64,000 bases of DNA from Acidimicrobiia bacterium (GTDB lineage Bacteria; Actinomycetota; Acidimicrobiia; IMCC26256; JAENVU01): positions 16,174-80,173 of the forward strand of contig JANYJV010000010.1 of assembly GCA_025361725.1 (NCBI GenBank). The letters run 5' to 3'. The notes under the pieces are model-generated. The model saw only the letters and a list, made by a program, of their open reading frames with translations, was not told the origin of the DNA and made no database searches. A program made the translations under genes and the position numbers. Positions 17,435 through 28,478 of this stretch are shown here, one piece after another (the first letter of the stretch is position 1; each line of letters starts with the position of its first letter).

Positions 17435-18970
17435 ATGACCCACGCCCTCGGCATCGACGTCGGCACCACCAACGCCAAGGTCGCGCTCGTCGACGACACC
17501 GGCCGCTTGGTCACCGCCGCGGCCCGCCCGATCACCACCACGCGCGACGGCGAGGTCGCCGAGCAAGACGCCGCGCAACTCTGGGTCGCGGTCTGCGATG
17601 CCGTGCGTGAGGTCGTCAGCGCCGCGCCGGACGGAGCGGCGGACATCGGACACATCGGGGTCGACAGCCAATACTCCTCGACGGTGCCGGTCGACGCGGC
17701 TGGAAATGCCGTCGGCCCGCTGATCATGTACCTCGACCGCAGGGGCACGGACCACTGCCTGGCGATCTTCGGCCGCGATCCCGATGCGTTCATGGCGTTC
17801 GTCGAGCACCACGGCATTCCGCCCGTCGGAGGTGGGGTCTCGCTGTCTCACATGTTGTACTTCCAACACGATCGGCCCGAAATCCACGCTCGTACCCATG
17901 CGTACCTCGAACCCATGGACTTCGTGATCGCGCAACTCACCGGCGTCGTCGCCGCCAACCAGTGCACGCAGTTCACCTCGCTGTTGTGTGACAACCGCAC
18001 ACTCGGCAGCACCGAGTACGACCCCGAACTCCTGCGCATGAGCGGCGCGGATCCGGACACGCTTCCACCGCTGCGATCGTTAATCGACCCGATCGGAACC
18101 CTGCTGGCCGAGGTGGCGGCCGACCTCGGGCTGCCGGCGGGCGCCATCGTCCACGCGCCGATCAACGACAGCCACGCCGGCGCCATTGCCACCGGCGCGC
18201 GCCGCGCCGATCGCATGGGGCTGATGATCGGCACCACCTCGGTGTTGCTCGACACCACGGACCGCCACGGCACCGACCTCGACCATGAGGTCCTGACCAT
18301 GCCGAGTCCGTTCCCCGGCGAATACATCGTGTGGGCCGAAAACGGTCTGGGCGGCAAGGTCGTCGAGCACATGTTGGAGCGGGTCGTCCACGCGTCCGAC
18401 GAGCTCGGCGATCATTCGACCGCGGACCAGTTCGCGCAACTCGATCAACTGTTGAGCGCGGTGGCGCCGGGAAGCAACGGCGCGATCTTCATGCCGTGGC
18501 TGGCGGGTTCGCTCTCACCCGTCGCGGATACCAACATGCGCGGCGGGTTCCTCAATCTCTCGCTCGACACGGAACGTCGCCACCTGGTGCGTGCGGTGAT
18601 CGAAGGCGTGGGATTCAACCTCGCCTGGCTGCTCCCGGTGGTCGAGACGTTCTCGGGCCACCCGGACCAGGAGATCATCTTCGGCGGTGGCGCGGCCCGT
18701 TCTGCGCACTGGGTCCAGACCTTGGCCGACATCTTCGACCGACCGGTGTCGGCGCTCACCGATCCCCATCAGGTGATCGCCCGAGCCACCGCAATGCTCG
18801 CATTGAATCGCGGCGGCGTCCTCACCACCGACGATCTCGACCGCATGGTCGACGTCGCCACCAAGGTCGAGCCGCGCCCTGAACATCGGGCGACCTACGA
18901 CCGCCTGCTCACCCAGTACGTCGCCGCGTTCGACGCCCTGCGCCCCATCTACGCAACCTTGAATACTTGA
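17435..18970 (+). CDS. FGGY-family carbohydrate kinase (xylulokinase-like)
   Basis: A 511-aa kinase starting MTHALGIDVGTTNAK at ATG 17435. The N-terminal GIDVGTTNAKVALVD is the FGGY phosphate-1 motif, PINDSHAGAIATGA carries the likely catalytic Asp, IGTTSVLLD is phosphate-2, and FGGGAARSAHWVQTLADIF matches the FGGY signature-2 region. It phosphorylates a sugar or polyol using ATP. Only 18 bp separate it from the PLP lyase downstream, so they are co-transcribed. The substrate is not assignable: the family spans xylulose, glycerol, ribulose, erythritol and others. Confidence 0.9.
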   Translation: MTHALGIDVGTTNAKVALVDDTGRLVTAAARPITTTRDGEVAEQDAAQLWVAVCDAVREVVSAAPDGAADIGHIGVDSQYSSTVPVDAAGNAVGPLIMYLDRRGTDHCLAIFGRDPDAFMAFVEHHGIPPVGGGVSLSHMLYFQHDRPEIHARTHAYLEPMDFVIAQLTGVVAANQCTQFTSLLCDNRTLGSTEYDPELLRMSGADPDTLPPLRSLIDPIGTLLAEVAADLGLPAGAIVHAPINDSHAGAIATGARRADRMGLMIGTTSVLLDTTDRHGTDLDHEVLTMPSPFPGEYIVWAENGLGGKVVEHMLERVVHASDELGDHSTADQFAQLDQLLSAVAPGSNGAIFMPWLAGSLSPVADTNMRGGFLNLSLDTERRHLVRAVIEGVGFNLAWLLPVVETFSGHPDQEIIFGGGAARSAHWVQTLADIFDRPVSALTDPHQVIARATAMLALNRGGVLTTDDLDRMVDVATKVEPRPEHRATYDRLLTQYVAAFDALRPIYATLNT

Positions 18971-18988
18971 ACCGAGGAAAGGCCCTTC

Positions 18989-20386
18989 ATGGCTTACCCA
19001 TATGCCGACCGATTTCCCGTGCTGCGGGGGATGCCGTCCGAAGGACGCGACCGCAATGCGATCGTGGCCGAGCTCCGCGAGCTCGCGACCGCTGAAGACA
19101 AGACGTGGGAGACCGGCAAGTGCTCCGGCACTATGTACTGCGGCGACCACGACCACTACGACTTCATGAATGAAGTATTCGGGATGTACAGCCACATGAA
19201 CGTGCTCCAGCGCGACATGTGCCCGAGCGCCACACGGTTCGAGGGTGAGATCATCGCCATGACCCTCGACCTGATGCACGGCACCGCGGCGCAGAGTGCC
19301 GACGACGGGCCGGTCGGTCTCATCACGTCGGGAGGCTCGGGCAGCATCCTCCACGCAGTGCTCGCGTACCGCGAGTGGGCACAGAACGCGAAGGGCATTG
19401 CGCACCCGAACATCATCAAGCCCGAGACCGCGCACCCGGCGTTCAACAAGGCGTGTCATCTCGTCGGCGTTGAGCTGCGCCAAGCGCCGATCGACCCGGC
19501 CACCGCCCAAGTGGACCTCGATGCCCTTGCCGATCTGATCGACGAGAACACCGCGGCCATGATCGGTTCGGCCTGCAGCTACGGCTACGGCACCATCGAC
19601 CCGATCGCGGAGATGGGACAACTCGCGCTGACCCATGACATCGGCCTGCACGTCGACGGGTGTCTCGGCGGATTCATCCTTCCGTGGGGCGAGCAACTCG
19701 GCTACGACATCCCGGCGTTCGACTTCCGCGTTCCGGGAGTCACGAGCATCTCGGCCGATACGCACAAGTACGCGTACGGACTCAAGGGCACGTCCGTTCT
19801 CTTGTTCCGCGATCGCATCCTGCGCAACGGTCAGTACTTCTACCTGACCGACTGGACCGGCGGAAAGTACTGCTCACCGGGTATCGACGGCTCGCGGTCC
19901 GGCGGTCTCCTCGCCGCCACGTGGGCGGGCATGGTCTCGCTCGGCGCCGAGGGATACCTCCGCTACGCGCGCGCAATTTTCGAGACGGCGTTCGCAATGC
20001 AGGACGCAGTCAAGGCGCATTCGGAACTGCGCCTCATCGGATCACCGACGTTCTGCTTCAGCTTCACGTCGGACGATTTCGATATCTACCACGTCAACGA
20101 TTTCATGCGGACTCGCGGTTGGCGCTTCAACGGTCAGCAGTATCCGAACTCGATCCACATGGCGGTGACCCGACCGCAGACCCAGGACGGCGTGGCGGAC
20201 GCTTTCGCCACCGACCTCGACGAGGCCGTTGCGTACGCGATCGAACACAAGGACGAGCCGGCCAAGAGCAGCGCCATCTACGGCGGAGTGGCCGGTGGCC
20301 CATCGCCCGACGCGACCACCTTCATCGAGTCGATCATGGCCTCGATGATGGACGAGCAGCAGGCCCTCCCCCCACTCACCGCCTAA
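18989..20386 (+). CDS. PLP-dependent sphingosine-1-phosphate-lyase-like enzyme
   Basis: A 465-aa group II decarboxylase-fold enzyme with a strong ribosome site (GAGGAAAGG) before ATG 18989. It follows eukaryotic sphingosine-1-phosphate lyase closely through DFRVPGVTSISADTHKY, with the PLP lysine at K260. Other shared segments are TSGGSGSILHAVLAYR, HVDGCLGGF, DWTGGKY, GSRSGG and, near the C-terminus, FDIYHVNDFMRTRGW and AIYGGVAGG. The known reaction splits a phosphorylated long-chain base into phosphoethanolamine and an aldehyde. The bacterial form lacks an N-terminal membrane anchor. It is coupled to an FGGY kinase. Its true substrate may be another phosphorylated amino alcohol. Confidence 0.85.
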   Translation: MAYPYADRFPVLRGMPSEGRDRNAIVAELRELATAEDKTWETGKCSGTMYCGDHDHYDFMNEVFGMYSHMNVLQRDMCPSATRFEGEIIAMTLDLMHGTAAQSADDGPVGLITSGGSGSILHAVLAYREWAQNAKGIAHPNIIKPETAHPAFNKACHLVGVELRQAPIDPATAQVDLDALADLIDENTAAMIGSACSYGYGTIDPIAEMGQLALTHDIGLHVDGCLGGFILPWGEQLGYDIPAFDFRVPGVTSISADTHKYAYGLKGTSVLLFRDRILRNGQYFYLTDWTGGKYCSPGIDGSRSGGLLAATWAGMVSLGAEGYLRYARAIFETAFAMQDAVKAHSELRLIGSPTFCFSFTSDDFDIYHVNDFMRTRGWRFNGQQYPNSIHMAVTRPQTQDGVADAFATDLDEAVAYAIEHKDEPAKSSAIYGGVAGGPSPDATTFIESIMASMMDEQQALPPLTA

Positions 20387-20443
20387 CTCGGGGTTAGACG
20401 GCCCATCAACGCACGAGGATCCAAAGCTCTTTTCGACCGCGAT

Positions 20444-20480
20444 TGGGATCGGCGTCACGCCTTGCGTGACGCCGATCCCA
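20444..20480 (+). terminator. Perfect 17-bp hairpin (terminator-like)
   Basis: TGGGATCGGCGTCACGC, loop CTT, then the exact reverse complement. It lies 58 bp after the lyase stop, between convergent genes, and has no U tract, as is common for GC-rich actinobacterial terminators. It can serve both strands. Confidence 0.75.
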
Positions 20481-20603
20481 GACGCTGGGCAAGTATCGGA
20501 CCGCACCCAAGCAGATGGCGACGTCATTCGACGGCGGGCACGTTTTGCGGAACGTCCCGGAATCTGGCACTACCCGTAGAACCGAGAGCCAGGCGACTTC
20601 AGT

Positions 20604-20635
20604 GCGCTTTGGGGCGCCCTGGGCCCCGAAAGCGC
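20604..20635 (-). terminator. GC-rich hairpin after the histidine phosphatase gene
   Basis: GCGCTTTGGGGC pairs with GCCCCGAAAGCGC, with a single bulged base, around a short loop. It lies about 30 bp downstream of the minus-strand phosphatase stop and probably ends the pentose-phosphate operon transcript. Confidence 0.6.
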
Positions 20636-20665
20636 GGAAAGTCGGCGTTCGAACCACGCGGCGCG

Positions 20666-21238
20666 TCAGTTCGAGGGGAGGCGGTTCCAGTGGCGGATGA
20701 CGCGGTAGTCGTGTTCGTGGCCGATCACCGAGATCGACGCCGGATCGAGCGCAACCACCCGCCCGGCCGCCGGCTCGAGGCCCACCGCGCAGGCGGTCAA
20801 GATGCGCAGGATGTGAGCATGGGCGAACAGCAGCACCCGGCCGTCGACGGCATCGCACCGTTCAATGACCGCGGCGGCCCTTGCCGCCACCGCCGCGAGC
20901 GACTCACCCTCGGGGATCGGGTCGCTCCACACACTCCAACCGGGGATTTCCTCGCGAATCTCAGGCGTCGTGCGTCCCTCAAACACGCCGTAGTCCCACT
21001 CACGGAGATCGTCGACAACTTCCGCGTTCGCGAACCCAGCGATGCGCGCCGTCTCGCGCGCTCGGCTCAGTGGACTGGTGAAGACCGCGGCGAACGGCTG
21101 CCGATCCAGCGGGCGAAACAGCGCCGCGGCTTCGCGGCGGCCGGCGTCGGTGAGCGCAACATCAGTCCGTCCGGTGTGCTGACCCGTGGCCGTCCATTCC
21201 GTGGCGCCGTGGCGCACCAGCCACAGCTCCGGGTTCAT
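20666..21238 (-). CDS. Histidine phosphatase (phosphoglycerate-mutase-like)
   Basis: A 190-aa protein starting [15 protein letters not shown] at ATG 21238, overlapping the rpiA stop by ATGA. The phosphohistidine motif is LVRHGATEW, with TSPLSRARETA and LLFAHAHILRIL as the further catalytic segments. This is the short bacterial form. Members dephosphorylate sugar phosphates or similar compounds; true cofactor-dependent phosphoglycerate mutase is longer. As the last gene of the pgi-gnd-zwf-rpiA operon it may trim a pathway phosphate, for example fructose-1,6-bisphosphate or a damaged sugar phosphate. That assignment is inference. Confidence 0.88.
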   Translation of the reverse strand: MNPELWLVRHGATEWTATGQHTGRTDVALTDAGRREAAALFRPLDRQPFAAVFTSPLSRARETARIAGFANAEVVDDLREWDYGVFEGRTTPEIREEIPGWSVWSDPIPEGESLAAVAARAAAVIERCDAVDGRVLLFAHAHILRILTACAVGLEPAAGRVVALDPASISVIGHEHDYRVIRHWNRLPSN

Positions 21239-21921
21239 CGCGTCCGGTGCTCGACGCCGTTCTCCCGAGCGACGAGTACGTCCGTCACCAGGTTGAGGAA
21301 CAGTCCGTGCTCGACGATCCCGGCGCGCCGGCTCAACATGCCCGCGAGGCGAGCCGCGTCTCGGATCGGCGGGAACGCACAATCGAGGATCCAGTTGCCT
21401 TCGTCGGTCACGTACTCAGCACCACCACCAGCGCGCCGGACCGCGACTCCAGCGCCCATGTCGTCGAGGTACTCGGCCTCAGGACGCCAGCCGAAGATCG
21501 CGACCTCGACCGGCAGGGCGATGCGTCCACCGAGCTGATCGGTCAACTTCGACTCGTCGACGATGATCACTTCGCGCGCACTGGCCTGCGCCACCATTTT
21601 CTCGCGCCACAGTGCCCCGCCGGCGCCCTTGATGAGGTTGAAGTCCGGGTCCACTTCGTCGGCGCCGTCGATGGTGAGATCGATGGCCGGGTGCTCACCG
21701 AGGGTGGTGAGCTCGATACCCGCGGTGATGGCCTCGGTCTCGCTGGCACGGGAGGTGGGGATGCCGAGCACGCCATGGAGTTGCCCGTCCGCGATGCGAG
21801 CACCGATGGCCCGGATTGCGTGGGCGGCGGTGGTGCCGGTACCGAGACCGACCACCATTCCGGATTCGACCCACGAGGCGGCATATTCGCCGACGGCCTG
21901 CTTCTGCTCGTCCTGATTCAT
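21235..21921 (-). CDS. rpiA: Ribose-5-phosphate isomerase A
   Basis: A 228-aa RpiA interconverting ribose-5-phosphate and ribulose-5-phosphate in the cytoplasm. It starts [18 protein letters not shown] at ATG 21921, overlapping zwf by ATGA. Family motifs are [14 protein letters not shown], the catalytic-loop [20 protein letters not shown] and EVIIVDESK, all in the expected order. The length is normal. It takes the ribulose-5-phosphate made by Zwf and Gnd of the same operon toward nucleotide synthesis. Confidence 0.96.
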   Translation of the reverse strand: MNQDEQKQAVGEYAASWVESGMVVGLGTGTTAAHAIRAIGARIADGQLHGVLGIPTSRASETEAITAGIELTTLGEHPAIDLTIDGADEVDPDFNLIKGAGGALWREKMVAQASAREVIIVDESKLTDQLGGRIALPVEVAIFGWRPEAEYLDDMGAGVAVRRAGGGAEYVTDEGNWILDCAFPPIRDAARLAGMLSRRAGIVEHGLFLNLVTDVLVARENGVEHRTR

Positions 21922-23334
21922 ACCCGAGTCTCGCTTGTGGGACGGGCGAGCACCGGATCGTGCCACCCTCCATCCTTCGTGATGAGCCGATCGGCTTCCA
22001 CTGGGCCCCAGGTTCCGGGTTCGTACGGAAGGGCCGGGCTGTGCTTCGTCAACACCTTGTCGACCACCCGCCACGCCTGCTCGACGCCGTCTTCCCGAGC
22101 GAACAGCAATCCCTCGCCACGGATGGCATCGCCGATGAGTCGTTCGTACGGCGTCATCTCGTCCGGGTACTCGTTGCAGAGGTAGAGCTCGCGCGAGCTA
22201 CCGACCATGGCTTCGCCCGGGACCTTCGCCCGAGCGCCGATCGCGATCGAGATCTCGGGTGCGAATCGGAATCGGACGTAGTTGCCATGCCCTTCCGCAA
22301 CGTCGGAGTCGGCGAAGACGCGCTGGGGAGGTGAATGGAGTTCCACGTGCACCTCCGTGCACTTCTCCGGCAGGCTCTTGCCGGCACGCAGATACCACGG
22401 CACCCCTGCCCACCGCCAAGAATCGATGTGCAGCCGGCACGCGGCATACGTCTCGACGTCCGAGTCCGGCACGACGCCCGGTTCGGAGCGATAGCCGTCG
22501 AACTGACCGCGCACGAGATCTCGCGGCGTCATGGTCTCGACGGCGGCGAACACGCGCTCCTTGCCGTCGCGGAGGGCAAGGTCTCCCATCCCGAGCGGCG
22601 GCTCCATCGCGAGCAGCGCCATGATCTGGAAGAGGTGGTTCTGCACGACGTCGCGCAGCGCGCCGACTTCCTCGTAGAACGCGCCTCGGCCCTGCACGCC
22701 GAAGTTCTCGGCCATGGTGATCTGCACGCTGGCGATGTAGTTGCGGTTCCAGATGGGCTCGAGGAACGAGTTGGCGAACCGGAAGTAGAGGAGGTTCTGT
22801 ACCTCCTCCTTCCCGAGGAAGTGGTCGATCCGAAAGACCCGATCCTCGGGAAACACCGAGTGGACGATCCGGTTCAGTTCCTGCCCGGATGCGAGGTCTC
22901 GCCCGAAGGGCTTCTCGACAATGAGGCGCGCGTTCTCCGCTGCGCCGGACGAGCCGAGCGTCTCGACCACCGGCCCGAACATGCTCGGCGGGATCGCAAG
23001 GTAGTGCGCCGGAGCCTTCGCGCCGACCTTGTCGAGTTCACGCTTCAGTTTGGTGAACGTCGCCGGGTCGGCGTACTCGCCGTGTACGTAGTGCATGGAG
23101 TCCATGAGGTGGTCCAGCGCCTTGGCGTCAGTGACGCCGCCGTGTTCGTCGATGCTGGCCCGAATCCGCTCGTCGAACGCCACGAGTTTGAGTTCGTCTC
23201 GGGCGATACCGATGACCGGCACGTTGAGATTCCCGTGGCGCGCCATCGCGTAAAGCGCCGGGATCGTCATCTTGTAGCCGAGGTCGCCCGTCGCACCGAA
23301 CCAACAGAGGGCGTCGGCCTTCCCGATGCCTCGA

Positions 23335-23351
<17 letters not shown>
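21918..23351 (-). CDS. zwf: Glucose-6-phosphate 1-dehydrogenase
   Basis: A 477-aa enzyme oxidising glucose-6-phosphate to 6-phosphogluconolactone. The start [15 protein letters not shown] at ATG 23351 overlaps the 3' end of gnd by 17 bp; the ORF-track extension is antisense noise. The nucleotide site is in [10 protein letters not shown], the catalytic motif is [13 protein letters not shown], and IVEKPFGRD is the substrate-side conserved Lys-Pro segment. The GATGDLGYK loop differs slightly from the common GASGDLAK form. No lactonase gene lies in the operon. Confidence 0.96.
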
Positions 23352-24345
<994 letters not shown>

Positions 24346-24359
24346 CTCTGTACTCCTTC

Positions 24360-25985
24360 TCAGTCCCGACGATCGCGCAGCTGCCGGTACCGGCGGATGA
24401 GCGCGTTCGTCGACGAATCGTGGGTGAGCTCCGCGTCGGAATCCAGTTCCGGGACGATCCGCTGCGCGAGTTGCTTGCCGAGTTCGACGCCCCATTGGTC
24501 GAACGAGTTGATGTTCCAGATCGCACCTTGGGTGAAGACCTTGTGCTCGTACAACGCGATGAGCTGGCCGAACGTGTGGGGCGTCAGTTCGGGCATCAGG
24601 ATGGTGGAACTCGGGTGGTTGCCCGCGAACACGCGTGCTTCGACTTGATCCGTCTCCACGCCGTCGGCGATCACTTCCTCCCGCGTCTTGCCGAAGGCGA
24701 GTGCCTCGGGTTGCGCAAGCAGATTCGCCACCAGCAGATCCTGATGGTCGCCGAGCGGTTGGGCGGCACGCGCCACACAGATGAAATCCGCCGGGATCAG
24801 CTTCGTGCCCTGATGAATGAGCTGGTAGTACGCGTGCTGGCCGTTGGTCCCCGCCTGACCCCAGACGATCGGGCCGGTCTGCATCCCGACCGGCTCGCCC
24901 TCGCGGGTCACGGACTTCCCGTTGCTCTCCATGTCCAACTGCTGCAGGTACGCCGGCAGATGGGCGAGGTACTGGCTGTACGGCAGCACCGCGAGCGTTT
25001 CAGCACCGAAGCAGTTGCCGTACCAAACGCCGATCAGACCCATGAGCATCGGCAGGTTGGACTCAATCGGTGCCGTCCGGAAGTGTTCGTCCATCGCGTG
25101 GAACCCGGCCAGCATATCGCCGAACTGGTCGGCTCCGATCGCGAGCATCAACGACAGGCCGATCGCCGAGTCGAACGAGTAGCGGCCGCCGACCCAATCC
25201 CAGAACCCGAACATGTTGTCCGGATCGATACCGAACTTCGTCACTTCGTCCGCGTTGGTGGACACCGCAACGAAGTGGCGCGCCACCGCGGCGTCGTCAC
25301 GGAGTTTCGCGAGCGACCACTCGCGCGCCGAACCGGCGTTGGTCATGGTCTCGAGCGTGGTGAACGTCTTGGACGCCACGATGAAGAGCGTCGTCTCGGG
25401 ATCCAAGTCCTGGGTCGCTTCACGGAAGTCCGAACCGTCGATGTTCGAGACGAACCGGTACCGCATCGAACGGTCCGAGAACGCCGCCAACGCAGTGGTC
25501 GCCATGCGCGGGCCGAGATCGCTGCCACCGATCCCGATGTTGACGATCGCGTCGATGCGCTTCCCGGTGTGACCGGTCCACTCGCCGCTCCGCACGCGCT
25601 CGGAAAATGCCGCCATGCGATCGAGCACGCCGTGCACCTCGGCGACAACGTTCACACCGTCGACGACGATCTCGGCATCTCTCGGTGCCCGCAACGCGAT
25701 GTGCAACACCGACCGATGTTCGGTGACGTTGATCGGATCCCCGCGGAACATCGCGTCCCGGAGTTCTTCCACGCCGGCGCGGCGCGCAACATCGGCAAGA
25801 AGCCCGATCGTGGCGCCGGTCAGCCGGTGCTTTGAGTAGTCCAGGAAGAGGTCGCCGGCCGTCGCGGTCAGGTCCTCGCCACGTTGGGGATCGTTGGAAA
25901 AGAACTCACGTAGATGCCGATCTTTGACTTCGTCGTAGTGCGCAACGAGCGCGTTCCACTCAGAGGAATCCACCACACGCGTCAT
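24360..25985 (-). CDS. pgi: Glucose-6-phosphate isomerase
   Basis: A 541-aa PGI interconverting glucose-6-phosphate and fructose-6-phosphate. The start is [10 protein letters not shown] at ATG 25985. Diagnostic segments are [43 protein letters not shown] with the catalytic Glu nearby, [18 protein letters not shown], and LGKQLAQRI near the C-terminus. It is the first gene of the oxidative pentose-phosphate operon, so it can return fructose-6-phosphate into the cycle. No transketolase or transaldolase gene is in this window. Confidence 0.97.
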   Translation of the reverse strand: MTRVVDSSEWNALVAHYDEVKDRHLREFFSNDPQRGEDLTATAGDLFLDYSKHRLTGATIGLLADVARRAGVEELRDAMFRGDPINVTEHRSVLHIALRAPRDAEIVVDGVNVVAEVHGVLDRMAAFSERVRSGEWTGHTGKRIDAIVNIGIGGSDLGPRMATTALAAFSDRSMRYRFVSNIDGSDFREATQDLDPETTLFIVASKTFTTLETMTNAGSAREWSLAKLRDDAAVARHFVAVSTNADEVTKFGIDPDNMFGFWDWVGGRYSFDSAIGLSLMLAIGADQFGDMLAGFHAMDEHFRTAPIESNLPMLMGLIGVWYGNCFGAETLAVLPYSQYLAHLPAYLQQLDMESNGKSVTREGEPVGMQTGPIVWGQAGTNGQHAYYQLIHQGTKLIPADFICVARAAQPLGDHQDLLVANLLAQPEALAFGKTREEVIADGVETDQVEARVFAGNHPSSTILMPELTPHTFGQLIALYEHKVFTQGAIWNINSFDQWGVELGKQLAQRIVPELDSDAELTHDSSTNALIRRYRQLRDRRD

Positions 25986-26067
25986 CGGGCGAGTCTGACA
26001 CGCAGCCCCACCAAAACTGGCGACCTCTCCGCCCGTCGCGACCATGCGGCCGGCGCCGGGCGCGCGC

Positions 26068-26829
26068 TCAGCCGAGGTCGACCCAGGAACTCAACCCGAG
26101 CGCATCGAGCAGATCCGTGATGCGCGCGGTGAGCCACGACAACCGGTCGAGCGCGAGGAGGAGACCGAACCCGAACAACACCGCAGCCGAGATGAACGCG
26201 ATGAGACGGAGATGGCGCTTCAGCGCGTTCAGCGCGGTGGTGGACGCACCGAACGCCAGTCCGATGACCAAGAACGAGACGCCCATCCCCACCGAATACG
26301 CGGCGAGCAGACTCACCGCGCGCGCCGAGGTCTGGGTAGCGGCGACCCCGAAGACCGCGGCCAACACCGGACCGAGACACGGAGACCAACCGAAGCCGAA
26401 TGCGGCGCCGACGATGGGTGCGGTCGCCCAACCGAACCGTCGGTTCACCTGGAACCGCTTCTCCGGATACAGGCGCGGCGCCCGCAACACCTGCGAGCCC
26501 ACGAGGTAGAGCGCCATGACCATGACGAGGATCCCGGACGCGCGGGTCAGGGTCTCCTGGTTGTCGAACGCAGCCTGCCCGATGCCGCTGGCCGCGAGCC
26601 CGAGGATCGTGAAGACTGATCCGAATCCGAGCGTGAACAGCGCCGTCGTCACGGCAACGCGCCCGAGGTTGGCGCGCTCACCTTCTTGTAGGTCCGCCAC
26701 CGAGACGCCGCTCACCACGCTGAGGTAGCCCGGAACCATGGGCAGCACACACGGCGACAGGATCGACACGATGCCCCCGCCGAACGCGACGAGCAGCCCC
26801 ACGTTGTTTGCCGTCACCGCAAGAAGCAC
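26068..26829 (-). CDS. ccdA: Cytochrome c biogenesis protein CcdA (thiol-disulfide carrier)
   Basis: A 253-aa, six-helix membrane protein. CcdA carries electrons from cytoplasmic thioredoxin to extracytoplasmic thiol enzymes used in heme attachment. The two redox cysteines are in [12 protein letters not shown] (helix 1) and FGWSPCLGP (helix 4). The start is GTG at 26829. The gene lies 82 bp upstream of pgi on the same strand, but its transcription relation to pgi is unclear. No ResA, CcsA or CcsB gene is adjacent in this window. Confidence 0.92.
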   Translation of the reverse strand: MLLAVTANNVGLLVAFGGGIVSILSPCVLPMVPGYLSVVSGVSVADLQEGERANLGRVAVTTALFTLGFGSVFTILGLAASGIGQAAFDNQETLTRASGILVMVMALYLVGSQVLRAPRLYPEKRFQVNRRFGWATAPIVGAAFGFGWSPCLGPVLAAVFGVAATQTSARAVSLLAAYSVGMGVSFLVIGLAFGASTTALNALKRHLRLIAFISAAVLFGFGLLLALDRLSWLTARITDLLDALGLSSWVDLG

Positions 26830-26929
26830 GGCGCCAAGGTTACGGGGCGGCGGTCTGGCTCTCGGCGTCGCCGCCCGCGCCGACGGGTGCGAACTCGCGT
26901 GGCGGGTTGGGGATCAACTAGGATGATAG

Positions 26930-26943
26930 CGAACGTGCGTTCG
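26930..26943 (+). promoter_or_regulatory. LexA/SOS box upstream of the restriction-modification module
   Basis: CGAACGTGCGTTCG matches the Gram-positive LexA consensus CGAACRNRYGTTYG at every position, and its flanking G and C extend the arms to GCGAAC/GTTCGC. It lies 59 bp before the methyltransferase start, just after a possible -10 (TAGGAT, 26919-26924), where a bound repressor would block initiation. An overlapping dyad GTGCG-TT-CGCAC means another repressor cannot be excluded. Confidence 0.7.
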
Positions 26944-27002
26944 CACATACGCATCCCTTCGATGCCGGACGCACCTCGTGGCTTTCGGCGGAGGAGTGGT
27001 CA

Positions 27003-28478
27003 ATGCAAGAGCGTAGGAACACCGCCACGTCGAACTTTGGCGTGTCACGTCGCGAAGGGCACGATGCGTCTGCCTTTTATGAGCGGTTCCAAGCGCCTGC
27101 AGTATCGACGCTCGACGCAGTACCCCCTCCCAAGCCGATCGACGAGCCGTTCCAAACCGGAGATGCGCGTCACATGGACTCGGTCGCGGATGGTTCCGTC
27201 GCGCTGGTCGTCACATCACCGCCGTACTTCGCCGGCAAGCAATACGAAGAGGAACTCGAGCGAGACGGAGTCCCCGCCTCGTACCTCGAGTACCTCGACC
27301 TCCTCGAAGCGGTCTTCACGGAGTGCAAGAAGAAACTTGAACCGGGTGGTCGCATCGCGGTCAACGTTGCGAACTTGGGGAGAAAGCCGTACCGCAGTCT
27401 CTCTGCCGACGTGATTCATATTCTTCAAGACAAACTCGGCCTCTTGCTGCGCGGCGAGCTGATTTGGCAGAAGGGTGAGGGGGCGACCGGATCGTGCGCG
27501 TGGGGATCGTTTCGCAGCGCCGCGAACCCGGTGCTGCGCGACATCACCGAACGGGTAGTCATCGCCAGCAACGGACGGTTCGACCGCGCCCGTACCGTCA
27601 AGCAACGCGAAGCTGAAGAACTGCCGTACCAGAGCACCTTGATGACCGAAGACTTCATGGCGCTCACGCTCGACCTCTGGGAGATCCCGCCGGAGAGCGC
27701 GCGTCGCGTCGGCCACCCTGCACCGTTTCCCGTCGAGCTCCCGGAACAGTTGATCCGGCTGTACACCTTCGACAACGACCTGGTGCTCGACCCGTTCATG
27801 GGCAGCGGATCTGCGCTCGTGGCTGCGGCACGGCTCAATCGGCGCTACGTCGGTTACGACCTGGATCCCGAGTACGTGACGATCGCTCGACAACGTGTGG
27901 CGGAGGAGCTCGAGCCGACGCCGCCGGCCCCGTCGTCTCGGACGCGAAAGCCGATCACGATTCCGGCAGGCGTTGCGGACGACGAGGACTTCCAGAGCCG
28001 GGCAACACGAGAAGGCAAGGCCGCGCAGAAACTCGCCGAAGAAGTGCTCGTCGGCGCGGGCTTTGCAATCTCTGAACGGAACCGCAAGATTCGAAAGACC
28101 GGCGTGACCATCAACTTCATCGCACAGGATGCTGCCGGCGAAACTTGGTACTTCGACGTCTCCGGTGCATTCAAGTCGCACCGCGGTGGTCTGCTTCGCA
28201 CCGATACCGTTTGGAAGTCACTCGGACGCGCCAATGCGTTACGAGATCAGGTGGCAGAGGGCGTCCCACTCGTCTTCCTCACGACCCATCTCCCTCGGCG
28301 ACCGAGCGAAGGTGACACGGCACTGCGGTCGGCGGGGCCGAACGCATTCTTCGATGCGATCGAAATGTTGACGGACGAGGGCAGGGCCCGACTCGAGCAG
28401 TATGGCGACGGCGGTCATACGGCAGAACCACTGACTGGATTCTGGACCACCGGAGATCTTGATCGGCGACGGCGGTAG
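27003..28478 (+). CDS. DNA methyltransferase (beta class, m4C-type) with C-terminal extra domain
   Basis: A 491-aa protein with a GGAGGAG ribosome site before ATG 27003. Motif IV TSPPYF (71-76) precedes the AdoMet motif I DPFMGSGSALVAAARL (about 263), an order typical of the beta class. TSPPY favours N4-cytosine methylation. Residues about 330-491 form an added domain (EGKAAQKLAEEVLVGAGF, then INFIAQD and WYFDVSGAF) resembling a PD-(D/E)XK fold with the catalytic acids replaced. It is the first gene of a three-gene unit with no gaps. Codon use looks less GC-rich at third positions than in neighbours, consistent with horizontal gain. Target sequence unknown. Confidence 0.88.
   Translation: MQERRNTATSNFGVSRREGHDASAFYERFQAPAVSTLDAVPPPKPIDEPFQTGDARHMDSVADGSVALVVTSPPYFAGKQYEEELERDGVPASYLEYLDLLEAVFTECKKKLEPGGRIAVNVANLGRKPYRSLSADVIHILQDKLGLLLRGELIWQKGEGATGSCAWGSFRSAANPVLRDITERVVIASNGRFDRARTVKQREAEELPYQSTLMTEDFMALTLDLWEIPPESARRVGHPAPFPVELPEQLIRLYTFDNDLVLDPFMGSGSALVAAARLNRRYVGYDLDPEYVTIARQRVAEELEPTPPAPSSRTRKPITIPAGVADDEDFQSRATREGKAAQKLAEEVLVGAGFAISERNRKIRKTGVTINFIAQDAAGETWYFDVSGAFKSHRGGLLRTDTVWKSLGRANALRDQVAEGVPLVFLTTHLPRRPSEGDTALRSAGPNAFFDAIEMLTDEGRARLEQYGDGGHTAEPLTGFWTTGDLDRRRR

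Noticed and set aside
17213-17935. 240-aa minus-strand ORF with a hydrophobic tail (MLVVIAVAVPTLTIV)
   Set aside because: Mostly antisense to the FGGY kinase; the tail is interesting but no start or homology supports a gene.
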